Below, in pieces: positions 8,273 to 14,998 of a stretch of 21,258 bases of DNA (position 1 is the stretch's first letter; the number at the start of each line of letters is the position of its first letter). The notes beneath the pieces are model-generated. The model ran no database searches. It worked only from the letters and a program-made list of their open reading frames with translations, and had not been told where the DNA came from. This stretch comes from Smithella sp. ME-1 (GTDB taxonomy: Bacteria > Desulfobacterota > Syntrophia > Syntrophales > Smithellaceae): positions 1 through 21,258 of the forward strand of contig AWGX01000352.1 in the NCBI GenBank assembly GCA_000495415.1, given 5' to 3'. Both the position numbers and the translations under genes were made by a program.

Positions 8273-8296
8273 ACAGGGCGGATTGCTCCGCCCTGT
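8273..8296 (-). other. Strong hairpin between the Cys-protein and primase genes
   Basis: Perfect 10-bp stem ACAGGGCGGA/TCCGCCCTGT with a 4-base loop. Reading leftward it lies 19 bases after the stop of the upstream gene and about 30 bases before the primase ATG. It is not followed by a U tract (ATTCCATTAATTC), so it may be a partial terminator, RNA-processing or 3'-stabilising element setting the ratio of the two proteins. Confidence 0.65.
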
Positions 8297-8315
8297 TGAA
8301 TCAAACATGCATCAA

Positions 8316-9068
8316 CTACTGCATGTCTTCGCGAGCGACTGTCACTTTCTCCATTGATTCGCGGAAAGCTTTAATATAAGAGTCGATTTGGGACTTTGCG
8401 CTATCCGGAAGAACCGCAAGCAAACGCGGTTTTAATTTTGAATATTTGATACCGCCTTTATTCTGATCAGGCTGCAAACCAATACTCAAAATAGCGTTGG
8501 AGTATTTAATATCTTTGCTGGCCAGAGAAAGCATGAATTTCTTTAACGGACCAACCGATGCTACCGGAACAGGCACGACAACCGGCAGAGATTCGCCTGG
8601 TTTCATGACAAACAATGTTCCGACTACCTTGCAGGCTTGACCGCCTCCGCCTTTGGGATCACTTTCCCACTGGGCGTACGGACAAGTTGCGCAAAGGCCA
8701 CCGGGATTACCCACGCCCGACTTTAAATCCTTGGAACGGCAATCCGGCATTGAACCTTCTCCGGAAAATTCTTCACGCCAGAAATTGCGCGTAATGTTAT
8801 ACATCAAAATAATGCCGTCAATTGTTTTAACTGCTTCTGTTTCGCCGTCAAGACCGCAGACTTCCCAATTTGTTGCGCCACCACTGGGGAATTTAATGCG
8901 CTCGAAATCGGACGGCTTGAGATCCTGACCGCCGAGATTTTCCCTAACGATTGCCAGAGCATTTTCATTAATAAATGCAAAATTATTAATGTCATCCTGT
9001 GTTGCAATAGGGAACTTTCCGTTTTCTTGATTTACAGGCACTATTGCCCCTTTTTCTGCTTTTGCCAT
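8316..9068 (-). CDS. Conserved phage-type protein with four-cysteine motif, possible ssDNA-binding protein
   Basis: 250 residues from ATG 9068 behind AAGGAGGCAGCC. It carries C-X15-C-X2-C-X16-C (Cys 110, 126, 129, 146) within PDCRSKD..GGLCATCPYAQW...QACK, likely a zinc site. A beta-rich region follows (LFVMKPGESLPVVVPVPVASV) and then NKGGIKYSKLKPRL, a pattern I know from conserved phage and plasmid proteins of unknown function. Its place between a coiled-coil protein and the primase fits a single-strand-binding or replication-accessory role, but that is inference from context. The C-terminus (VTVAREDMQ) lacks the usual acidic SSB tail. Confidence 0.65.
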   Translation of the reverse strand: MAKAEKGAIVPVNQENGKFPIATQDDINNFAFINENALAIVRENLGGQDLKPSDFERIKFPSGGATNWEVCGLDGETEAVKTIDGIILMYNITRNFWREEFSGEGSMPDCRSKDLKSGVGNPGGLCATCPYAQWESDPKGGGGQACKVVGTLFVMKPGESLPVVVPVPVASVGPLKKFMLSLASKDIKYSNAILSIGLQPDQNKGGIKYSKLKPRLLAVLPDSAKSQIDSYIKAFRESMEKVTVAREDMQ

Positions 9069-9096
9069 AAGGCTGCCTCCTTTTTTTTGGCTTTTG

Positions 9097-9594
9097 TTAC
9101 TTTCGTATACGAATGTCAATCTTCTCCGTAACCCTGATCATTTTATTGAAAGGTTCCGGTAACACTGCCGCTATTTCTTCCGGAGTCGCAATAACTTCTC
9201 CGTTGGAATCAATTAAATTGGAATTTTGCTGGATTACTTCACGAACGTACGATGAAAGTTTCTGCGTGCCGAATGAAATATAATCATCCATATCCAAAGC
9301 CATCATTGCGGATACTACTTCTTTTTTATCGACTTCTTTTTCAATACCCGCCCAGATCTGCTTTGCTATATAGACATTCTTGCCACTGGACTTCATGGAC
9401 CTGACGCCCATTTCGATAAACAGGTTTTTTACCTGCTCTTTAACCAATGTCAATTCTGTATCAATATCATCCAGAACTTTTTGTGCTGCTTTCTTTTCTG
9501 AATCAAGTTGTATACACTTTGCTAGTAATGTACTGGCGTCTACTACCGATCCCGCTGCAACGGGAGTTTCCTGCGGTGCTGCCTCACCGTTCAT
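9097..9594 (-). CDS. Coiled-coil phage-type hypothetical protein
   Basis: 165 residues. An Ala/Thr/Val-rich N-terminus leads into a charged coiled coil (about residues 30-58: LDSEKKAAQKVLDDIDTEL...), then VRSMKSSGKNVYIAKQIWAG, a beta segment seen in phage proteins near recombination genes, and a C-terminal helix-strand region. No catalytic motif. Ribosome site AAAGGAG six bases before ATG. It precedes the Cys-motif gene by 28 bases and the two probably act together in replication or recombination. Function unknown. Confidence 0.7.
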   Translation of the reverse strand: MNGEAAPQETPVAAGSVVDASTLLAKCIQLDSEKKAAQKVLDDIDTELTLVKEQVKNLFIEMGVRSMKSSGKNVYIAKQIWAGIEKEVDKKEVVSAMMALDMDDYISFGTQKLSSYVREVIQQNSNLIDSNGEVIATPEEIAAVLPEPFNKMIRVTEKIDIRIRK

Positions 9595-9598
9595 AATA

Positions 9599-9859
9599 TT
9601 ACTCCTTTCCTAAAATTGGTCTTTTTTGCATCCACTCCTGATATTTTTCCTGCAAGTTTACGATATTCATTAATTTGGATAATTTGTTCATATGTTCTTT
9701 CTTTGGTTCGGACATTCCGTTTTCCCATTGATAGACCATGTGATACCCTACCCCTATTGCCGTGCCTACATCATCGAGAACCAATTTCGATTCTTTCCTC
9801 CACTGCCTTAGAGGATTCGATGCGAGCCATTCTTTTTTCTGTTCTTTATAATTGCTCAT
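9599..9859 (-). CDS. Small XRE-type helix-turn-helix regulator
   Basis: 86 residues from ATG 9859, supported by AAAGGAGGTTCG; the longer frame to 9916 would include repeats upstream of the ribosome site. The HTH lies at about residues 17-52: LRQWRKESKLVLDDVGTAIG, then VGYHMVYQWENGMSEP, the recognition-helix pattern of XRE/Cro proteins. It ends four bases before the next gene, so it starts an operon with the coiled-coil and Cys-motif genes. A 9-bp inverted repeat at 9878-9904 upstream is a likely self-operator. Confidence 0.75.
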   Translation of the reverse strand: MSNYKEQKKEWLASNPLRQWRKESKLVLDDVGTAIGVGYHMVYQWENGMSEPKKEHMNKLSKLMNIVNLQEKYQEWMQKRPILGKE

Positions 9860-9877
9860 ATCGAACCTCCTTTGTTG

Positions 9878-9910
9878 TTGTTGTTTAATATCTGCAAACA
9901 ACAATGTCAA
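9878..9910 (-). promoter_or_regulatory. Operator-like inverted repeat and possible promoter for the HTH operon
   Basis: TTGTTGTTT (9878-9886) and AAACAACAA (9896-9904) form a perfect 9-bp inverted repeat with a 9-base spacer. Reading leftward, a TTGACA hexamer (9905-9910) abuts the repeat and TATTAA (9885-9890) lies across its inner edge; the 14-base gap is short for a normal promoter, so the promoter call is weak while the inverted repeat is clear. A bound repressor would cover the promoter. Confidence 0.5.
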
Positions 9911-9941
9911 GGTCAATATGAAAACAGAATAAAATCAATTA

Positions 9942-11756
9942 TTAGTGACTGTGAAGACCGACTTCTATTTCACTGCCAAACTTCTTGTCATCAAATTCCG
10001 GAACGTCTTCGATGTCATTAATGTCTTTATATTGATTGAGAACCGAAGCAATAACTTCCTGTCTCTTTTCCAGAGCTTCCATAACTTTGAAATCAACCGT
10101 GTCTTTGGCCAGAAGATGCAGATACATGCCTTCCCGCGTCTGTCCAGGACGATCAACACGTTTGATTGATTGCTCATAATCACCCAGAGAAAATCCCAGA
10201 GAATAATAAATTGAATATCTGGCGCGTGTAAAATCGACCCCTTCCCTGCCCGATTTGATCTGTACGCCGAGCACATCGCTCTTGCCGCTCTGCCACTGCG
10301 ACAATTCGTTTGCATTACCGGATAATTCCGCATAACGGCGTCCCTGTTTTTCCGCAACTTCCTTGATTGCTTTCAGATCATTGGTGAACCTTGCAAAAAT
10401 AACCAGTGGTTCTTGAAGTTCAAAATCTTCAAGTGTATCAGCTAATAATTTTTTCTTGCTGTCACCGATATGTTGCTTATCAATATAACCGGAAGTAATT
10501 TCCTGTAATCTAAGTAACTTGACTAACGCGTTCGCTGCGGTTACTTCGCCATTATTCACTTCAGCCATAAATTGCGTGTCCATCTGCCGGTAAATCTTGC
10601 GTTCTTCATCGGATAATTCGCATGTTCTTATTTCCGACTGGAATTTCGGTAAATCGAAAACATCGGCCGACTTGACTCTGTGGGCAATGAGAAACATTTT
10701 ATCATGCAGCATTTCGCTATTGCGATAACCCAGAACTACACCATATTCATGCGTCTTTTCCTCATATTCTCCCTGATCGTTGATCTTGCCTGTTTTTTGA
10801 GTACGCATATCGATAAAAGCATACTGGGAACGGAACTTGGTGAATGATGTACCGAATATTCCCGGATCCGCAAAACGGTACTGACCGTATATATCCAGAG
10901 GACTATGCGGTAATGGCGTGCCGGTCAGTTCCAGCCGGCATCTTGCAGTCTTGGCCAGTTTCGCGAAGAACTTGGAAGCCACGCCTCCCGGAGATTTTAT
11001 TCTATGACTTTCATCAAGCACGACCAGATCAAATCCGACTTCCATTGCCCACGATGCAAACGGTTCGCGCCATGCCGATTCATAATTAACAACGCATACA
11101 AACTGTTTGTTCAGATTGGCGGCGCGGTATCTGGCCAGTTCGGCGCTATGCGTCTTTTTCTCTACGCTGATTTTGCTGCCAATAACCGGATGAATAATTA
11201 GATTTTTGAATGCTTTCGGAACTGCGTGAATTTCAAATTGTCCGATACGATCTTCGTTTCCGGTCCATACTTCAATGACCGGTTGTGGACAGACAATCAG
11301 TACAGCATTAATGCTTTCCGGATAATTGCAAACCAGATCCACAGTGACTTTTGACTTTCCGCATCCCATGTCCAGTGCTGCCATATATCCGCCACCTATC
11401 GACGAATTATCAACGAGACCGAAAATATTAATCATCATGTTGTATGTGATTAACTGATGATGCCAGCATGGTATATTTGTAACCGGATTTGTAAGCGGAT
11501 GTTTTCCGTTTCGGATGGATTGGGCGACAAAGAGACGATCGGCAATTTTTTGAAATTTTTGCCGGTCATCTTCTTTGATTTGACAATTGAAAGATGATTG
11601 TAAAATACTTGCTGCAGTTGCCGGAGTTAATAAATACTCCCAGGCACGTTCCCGGGGAACCCAACGTCCCCCGGGAATGGCTGCACAACGGTCTTTTTGA
11701 TCATAGTGCGTTCTGATACGTACAATATTCGCACCAGAAAAGTCGAATTGAACCAT
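9942..11756 (-). CDS. SNF2/DEAD-type superfamily 2 helicase
   Basis: 604 residues, ATG 11756 behind GGAGGCAGCC. N-terminal GGRWVPRERAWEY (29-41) resembles the HARP-like DNA-annealing module of SMARCAL1-type proteins. Helicase motifs: Walker A DMGCGKS (129-135), motif Ia VLIVCPQPVIEVW, motif II DESH (248-251), motif III TGTP (278-281), then in the second RecA lobe LVIFARF, SGREGVDFTRAR (motif V) and SIKRVDRPGQTRE (motif VI with its arginine finger). Predicted ATP-dependent double-strand DNA translocase or annealing helicase. It stands alone after a regulatory gap, separated by 82 bases from the HTH gene downstream. Confidence 0.88.
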   Translation of the reverse strand: MVQFDFSGANIVRIRTHYDQKDRCAAIPGGRWVPRERAWEYLLTPATAASILQSSFNCQIKEDDRQKFQKIADRLFVAQSIRNGKHPLTNPVTNIPCWHHQLITYNMMINIFGLVDNSSIGGGYMAALDMGCGKSKVTVDLVCNYPESINAVLIVCPQPVIEVWTGNEDRIGQFEIHAVPKAFKNLIIHPVIGSKISVEKKTHSAELARYRAANLNKQFVCVVNYESAWREPFASWAMEVGFDLVVLDESHRIKSPGGVASKFFAKLAKTARCRLELTGTPLPHSPLDIYGQYRFADPGIFGTSFTKFRSQYAFIDMRTQKTGKINDQGEYEEKTHEYGVVLGYRNSEMLHDKMFLIAHRVKSADVFDLPKFQSEIRTCELSDEERKIYRQMDTQFMAEVNNGEVTAANALVKLLRLQEITSGYIDKQHIGDSKKKLLADTLEDFELQEPLVIFARFTNDLKAIKEVAEKQGRRYAELSGNANELSQWQSGKSDVLGVQIKSGREGVDFTRARYSIYYSLGFSLGDYEQSIKRVDRPGQTREGMYLHLLAKDTVDFKVMEALEKRQEVIASVLNQYKDINDIEDVPEFDDKKFGSEIEVGLHSH

Positions 11757-11780
11757 GAGGCTGCCTCCAAATGGATAACT

Positions 11781-11799
11781 CGCGTTAACGAAAAACGCG
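11781..11799 (-). other. Hairpin in the SNF2 gene leader
   Basis: CGCGTT (11781-11786) pairs with AACGCG (11794-11799) in the untranslated leader 25 bases before the start codon, outside the ribosome site. Could be a leader stem or protein-binding site; the effect is unknown. Confidence 0.4.
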
Positions 11800-11805
11800 G
11801 CTAGA

Positions 11806-11876
11806 TTAATATGAACAAAATGTTTATGTCAAGAAAAAAGTGTTACTGACAGTTAAACAAAATGCATTATCAGTTA
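11806..11876 (-). promoter_or_regulatory. Promoter and operator region for the SNF2 helicase gene
   Basis: Reading leftward, TTGACA (11827-11832) and TATTAA (11806-11811) make a promoter with a short 15-base spacer. Just upstream lie two CAGTTA direct repeats at 11850-11855 and 11871-11876, spaced 21 bases (two helical turns); the first is part of the odd palindrome ACTGACAGT (11845-11853). These look like binding sites for the XRE regulator encoded immediately upstream. Confidence 0.5.
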
Positions 11877-11900
11877 TAGTGAATTGAAAAATAAAAAGAA

Positions 11901-12305
11901 TTATTTAGAATTTTTTTTGATTTTATCAAGTCTGTCATTGATACTTTTAGTCATGTCTTTAAGTGTATTCATGATATTGTTGTGAGAACCTTCTTTATGT
12001 TTTGATAATAAATTCATGGCACTAACATAACTTAAGTAAAAATGTTTTAATACTTTATTGTCGCTTTTTAAAATCTGCAGTACGCATTTTATAATCTTTT
12101 CTTCTTTAACGGTGTAGATAGAAAAATATTCTTCTATATTAGTACCTAATGCTTCGAGGATTTTTTCAAAGGATGGTTGTATAAGCTTTTTCTTGCCGTT
12201 TTCCATTTGGCTGATCTGTGTAATGGATAGTCCGGTCTTTTTGGCAAGTTCAATCTGCGTCATGCCTTTTGCCTGACGCAGTTCTTTTAATCTTTTATGC
12301 AGCAT
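11901..12305 (-). CDS. XRE-family HTH transcriptional regulator
   Basis: 134 residues from ATG 12305, which follows the upstream stop and a weak AGG; an in-frame ATG at 12320 has no ribosome site. Residues 1-65 are a textbook XRE domain: LKELRQAKGMTQIELAKKTG, then LSITQISQMENGKKKL, then FEKILEALGTNIEEYF. The C-terminal half is helical and lysine-rich (IIKCVLQILKSDNKVLKHF...), perhaps for dimerisation. It lies between the origin and the SNF2 gene, with paired CAGTTA sites downstream, so it probably controls the SNF2 promoter or itself; a copy-control role is also possible. Confidence 0.8.
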   Translation of the reverse strand: MLHKRLKELRQAKGMTQIELAKKTGLSITQISQMENGKKKLIQPSFEKILEALGTNIEEYFSIYTVKEEKIIKCVLQILKSDNKVLKHFYLSYVSAMNLLSKHKEGSHNNIMNTLKDMTKSINDRLDKIKKNSK

Positions 12306-12312
12306 AACGCAC

Positions 12313-12570
12313 CTATGCATTACAGAATGCTATTTTATCCAGACCAGACGCTGCTTCAAGTACTGCTGTAGTAAATTCAGGAGTATATCCGTTTTCTGAA
12401 TTCATCTCATTAGCCCAATCTATAGCATGTTGCAAATCATGTCCACAAAAGAAATTTGTTCCATAGGTTCCACTCAACCCTGGCCAGACAGTACTTAGTT
12501 CATAACCGCGCGCGGAATCGTACATTTCAGGAATAATAACAAAAAGACAACGTGTTTTCTGTCCTGGCAT
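12313..12570 (-). CDS. Small hypothetical protein beside the origin
   Basis: 85 residues, not recognised. It contains GYELSTVWPGLSGTYGTNFFCGHDLQHAIDWANEMNS (viewed in parts: an aromatic loop, then a Cys-Gly-His-Asp turn, then a helix). AGGAGG lies 14 bases before ATG 12570, wide but clear. It ends within the start region of the XRE gene (stop at 12313, XRE ATG at 12305), suggesting the two are cotranscribed from within or near the origin region. Confidence 0.6.
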   Translation of the reverse strand: MPGQKTRCLFVIIPEMYDSARGYELSTVWPGLSGTYGTNFFCGHDLQHAIDWANEMNSENGYTPEFTTAVLEAASGLDKIAFCNA

Positions 12571-12600
12571 TATTTTTTAAAAATCCTCCTATAAAAATTA

Positions 12601-12640
12601 AAAAGACTTAAAAAGACTTTTAGAAGACTTTAAAAGACTT
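12601..12640. repeat. AT-rich helical-phase repeats, candidate DNA-unwinding element
   Basis: AAAAGACTT occurs at 12601-12609, 12611-12619 and 12632-12640, with the variant AGAAGACTT at 12622-12630. Starts are 10, 11 and 10 bases apart, i.e. one helical turn each. Lying 46 bases from the first iteron array in AT-rich DNA, this matches the layout of the melting region of iteron plasmids. Confidence 0.6.
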
Positions 12641-12685
12641 CATTACAAAAAAACAGAATAAAATCAATTAATTTTATGTTAATTG

Positions 12686-12786
12686 GTCAATAGACGGCAC
12701 ACTTTTGCCGGTACATGGCATTATCTGGTCGGTAGACGGCACACTCCTGCCGGTATGTGGTATTGTTTCAGTCGATAGATGGCACT
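12686..12786. repeat. Iteron array 1 (five copies, 21-22 bp period)
   Basis: Consensus GTCGRTAGAYGGCACA. Copies start at 12686, 12707, 12728, 12749 and 12771; the first, third and fifth are close to consensus and the second and fourth are degenerate (12/16 and about 10/16 matches). The 21-22 base spacing puts all on one face of the helix, as expected for initiator-binding iterons. The last copy runs into the stop of the 54-residue gene. Confidence 0.85.
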
Positions 12787-12949
12787 ATTGTGTTTCCTTA
12801 TATATTTTATTGGCTTGATCAAGAACTTCTGCAGACAAACATGCTCCTACCATATCAGTTAATCGACACACATCATGGGTATAATCAATTTTAAATAAAA
12901 ATTGCCTTATAACATTTCTTAATTTTGTTATTTTCTCTTTATCGTCCAT
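12785..12949 (-). CDS. 54-residue protein between the iteron arrays
   Basis: Start at ATG 12949 because AAAGGAGATTTTT lies directly upstream; the longer frame to 12991 would begin inside an iteron. The sequence (MDDKEKITKLRNVIRQFL...) is charged and helical with Cys-Arg-Leu and GACLSAE in the second half; not recognised. It sits between two iteron arrays that bind the initiator, so its expression would likely be tied to initiator occupancy; a copy-control or replication-accessory role is possible but unproven. Confidence 0.55.
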   Translation of the reverse strand: MDDKEKITKLRNVIRQFLFKIDYTHDVCRLTDMVGACLSAEVLDQANKIYKETQ

Positions 12950-12976
12950 ATAAAAATCTCCTTTAAAATCAATCAG

Positions 12977-13043
12977 GTCGATAGACGGCACACTCTAAAC
13001 AGTCGATAGACGGCACAGTTTTTGTCGGTCGGTAGATGGCACA
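12977..13043. repeat. Iteron array 2 (three copies, 25-26 bp period)
   Basis: Near-identical copies of GTCGRTAGAYGGCACA at 12977-12992, 13002-13017 and 13028-13043, in the same orientation as array 1. The 25-26 base spacing differs from array 1, so adjacent copies do not lie on the same helix face. It lies directly downstream of the rep gene and over the promoter-side DNA of the 54-residue gene, so it may serve in copy control (handcuffing) or repression. Confidence 0.85.
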
Positions 13044-13049
13044 GTTTAC

Positions 13050-13078
13050 AAAATAAGTTTACTTATAAAACTAAGTGT
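13050..13078. promoter_or_regulatory. Palindromic TAAGT/ACTTA-type site between rep and iterons
   Basis: AAAATAAGTTTACTTA (13050-13065) is identical to bases 18504-18519 in front of another gene, and contains the near-palindrome TAAGT-TT-ACTTA. AAACTAAGTG follows, overlapping the end of the rep gene. Part of the dispersed AAACTWAGTTT family described for the parA leader. Confidence 0.5.
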
Positions 13079-14015
13079 TCTTATTTTTATAAGTTAGTGT
13101 CTTTGCGTCACTTCCTTTTTTTCTGATTGTAACTATGTCGTCGCGACTTAGATCAAAAAATTCCAGATATTCTTTTTCCTGCAGTTCTTTCAGGCCAGTT
13201 TTGATAATTGCCCGGATGTGTTTACGTTCCTGATTTGTATTAATATTAATGGCTACAACCAGTTTATCGATATGAATTTGATAGTCTTTTCCTTGAGATT
13301 CCAGAAATCGATGAAGTGACTTGGATATCGGTCGTGTTAATGACATTCTAAAATTAACGTCGATAGATGTCACCATTGTTTCCAGATAAGCTTCTTTGAA
13401 GTAAGGATTCAAAGTGACCGTTATTTTGCCGGTTCCGGTTATACTGTAGCCGGTTAAAATGGTATTTCCCATTTTAATCATCGGATTTTTAGTCTTAATA
13501 TTATCCCATACCTCAATAGTAACCAAAGTGCCGGTAAGCCGTTCTATGGCCTTGTCCATGGCCACATTAGTATTCTTGCCCCTGCCCTTCCCTATTGAAT
13601 CACAAATGTCCTTACGGGACACTGTAAGCGTTAATGCCTGGCGTTTTTGAAAGAGACGAACCAATGCCAGCAATATATCTTCATCCTGAATGGACAATTT
13701 AACGCCCTTGATAGACATTCTGCCCCATGAATTCTCCCATGTAAGTTCCTGGTATTCACGTTTTGCTTTGTCGCTGAGCGGAAAAAATGGAGATAATCTG
13801 GTCATTTCAGTGGGAATGAAACTAAAAGTGGCCTGATCCGGTGGGCTGGGCCGGTTAAAAATGGCCTTTCTTACTTCATCGACAGTGCATTGCACGATCT
13901 GGTTTTCTTCAACTACCTTTTTTACCGCATTGGAAAAAGCAGGATCCTGTGTTGCAAGTTCATAGCTTTTCTTTGCTTTGTCAATGATGCTCTGTAATTC
14001 ATCATCTATCGGCAT
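13071..14015 (-). CDS. Plasmid replication initiator, TrfA/RepA-like
   Basis: 314 residues, ATG 14015 with GGAAG six to eight bases upstream, inside the end of the preceding gene. The central and C-terminal parts show the double winged-helix layout of plasmid initiators: WGRMSIKGVKLSIQDEDILLAL (about 97-118), RKDICDSIGKGRGKN, a strand-rich core (ITVTLNPYFKEAY), then LTRPISKSLHRFLESQ and a final wing KTGLKELQEKEYLEFF. In the TrfA/Rep families these bind iterons and recruit host DnaA and helicase. The gene lies right beside the iterons and in an operon with parA and the RHH gene, as in stable low-copy plasmids. Exact family is uncertain, role is well supported. Confidence 0.8.
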   Translation of the reverse strand: MPIDDELQSIIDKAKKSYELATQDPAFSNAVKKVVEENQIVQCTVDEVRKAIFNRPSPPDQATFSFIPTEMTRLSPFFPLSDKAKREYQELTWENSWGRMSIKGVKLSIQDEDILLALVRLFQKRQALTLTVSRKDICDSIGKGRGKNTNVAMDKAIERLTGTLVTIEVWDNIKTKNPMIKMGNTILTGYSITGTGKITVTLNPYFKEAYLETMVTSIDVNFRMSLTRPISKSLHRFLESQGKDYQIHIDKLVVAININTNQERKHIRAIIKTGLKELQEKEYLEFFDLSRDDIVTIRKKGSDAKTLTYKNKNT

Positions 14016-14238
14016 GAAGTTCTTCCAGCTTTCTTATGATGTAATCATGCAGTCCCAAATCATCAGGATGCGAGGTTGCTGCGATTTTTAACTTTTTATG
14101 CAATTGTTTTGGAATATACAAAAGAAATGTTTTTACATTTTCCGGAGCAGATTTGGACTTTGTTTCTTTGGAATGCGCATCAATAACATTGAACAATTTA
14201 TTATCTTTCGCGTCTTCTTTCTTTAGTTTCATAACCAT
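14002..14238 (-). CDS. Ribbon-helix-helix partition partner / repressor
   Basis: 78 residues from ATG 14238; GGGAGG lies ten bases upstream and decides against the ATG at 14256, which has none. A flexible basic N-terminus (MVMKLKKEDAKDNK) is followed by the RHH core: strand NVKTFLLYIPK, helix LHKKLKIAATSH, turn and helix LGLHDYIIRKLEEL. This build matches small centromere-binding proteins such as ParG or omega that pair with small ParA ATPases and also repress the operon. It overlaps parA by 10 bases and rep by 14. Its likely binding sites are the palindromes in the parA leader. Confidence 0.75.
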   Translation of the reverse strand: MVMKLKKEDAKDNKLFNVIDAHSKETKSKSAPENVKTFLLYIPKQLHKKLKIAATSHPDDLGLHDYIIRKLEELHADR

Positions 14239-14870
14239 ATGCAGACTTCCTCCCATAATGCTTCAATTTCCCGGACTGCCTCCCGATCTTTATATTCGAT
14301 AACGCCCTTCCCTTCCGCGAAACTGCGCTTGTATGCCTGTCTGTAATGCAAGATCGTACCTAACGAAAGCGCTCCTATGTTTTTAAGAATTTCTACAGTT
14401 TCCTCCCCTATAATAGTATTTCGTACTTGTTGATTAAGCAAGCAAAATATATGCATTGCATTGGGACGCGCCTTTTGGATTTCCTGTGCAATCTTGATTG
14501 TCCCCTGTGACGCCCACAGATCGGGCGCTGATGGCAATAAGGGAATCAGTACAACGTCAGCCGCGGCCATGGCCGATCGAAATGCCTTGGAATCCCTGCC
14601 CCCTGTATCGATAATGGCCATATCATAAGTTTCCTTGTATTTCTTAGGAAGCTCAGTATGAATGACATCCGAAGTAATATTCGCAACCAGAATTGTGGGT
14701 TTGATATCGCTTTCCGCCCGGACCAGAGCCACGTCAAGCGCAGTTTGTTGCAGATCGGCGTTAACAAGCAATGTTTTCAGCCCATCGCGCATGGCGGCAA
14801 TCGCAAGATTGAACGCGATCGTGCTCTTGCCGGTACCGCCCTTCTGGTTGGCAACTGTGATAACTTTCAT
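14229..14870 (-). CDS. parA: ParA-type partition ATPase
   Basis: 213 residues, the short ParA form without an N-terminal DNA-binding domain (type Ib-like). Deviant Walker A KGGTGKST with signature Lys10 and Lys15; VNADLQQTALDVA is the Walker A' region with NADLQQ replacing the usual D-DPQ; IIDTGGRDS is Walker B. These ATPases form ATP-dependent gradients on the nucleoid to position plasmid copies. First gene of the parA-rhh-rep operon. The ATG at 14870 has only a distant AGGA, so translation may be modest. Leader DNA is packed with palindromes likely bound by the RHH partner. Confidence 0.92.
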   Translation of the reverse strand: MKVITVANQKGGTGKSTIAFNLAIAAMRDGLKTLLVNADLQQTALDVALVRAESDIKPTILVANITSDVIHTELPKKYKETYDMAIIDTGGRDSKAFRSAMAAADVVLIPLLPSAPDLWASQGTIKIAQEIQKARPNAMHIFCLLNQQVRNTIIGEETVEILKNIGALSLGTILHYRQAYKRSFAEGKGVIEYKDREAVREIEALWEEVCIWL

Positions 14871-14888
14871 GTTATTTTTGTTATATTC

Positions 14889-14961
14889 CTAAGTTTAGTA
14901 AGAACACTAAATTTAGTTAGGAAACTAAGTCACCATTGATAACTTATGTTTCTTTTGAAAC
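14889..14961. promoter_or_regulatory. Palindrome cluster in the parA leader, candidate centromere/operator
   Basis: Contains CTAAGTTTAG (14889-14898), the perfect 12-bp palindrome ACTAAATTTAGT (14906-14917), AAACTAAGT (14922-14930) and GTTTC-TTTT-GAAAC (14948-14961). Sites of the same family (AAACTWAGTTT) occur in several other gaps. Position between promoter and start codon of parA matches the operator/centromere of ParA-RHH systems. Confidence 0.6.
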
Positions 14962-14962
14962 T

Positions 14963-14992
14963 TAAATAGCTTAGAAAAATATGTTTTGTCAA
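14963..14992 (-). promoter_or_regulatory. Promoter of the parA-rhh-rep operon
   Basis: Reading leftward: TTGACA (14987-14992), 18-base gap, TATTTA (14963-14968). A full -35 match and fair -10, about 93 bases before the parA ATG. The palindrome cluster lies directly downstream. Confidence 0.65.
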
Positions 14993-14998
14993 GGAAAT

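Noticed and set aside
3414..9589. The 16-base sequence CGGTGCTGCCTCACCG occurs at 3414-3429 and 9574-9589.
   Set aside because: One copy is a terminal hairpin, the other encodes protein start residues (GEAAP); no shared flanks, so most likely chance.
9965..10357. 130-codon leftward frame inside the SNF2 gene.
   Set aside because: Out-of-frame overlap with conserved helicase motifs V and VI; Arg/Ser-rich shadow composition.
12591..13050. Possible CRISPR array because of regularly spaced repeats.
   Set aside because: Repeats are 16 bases and spacers only 5-10 bases, with no cas genes; iterons explain them.
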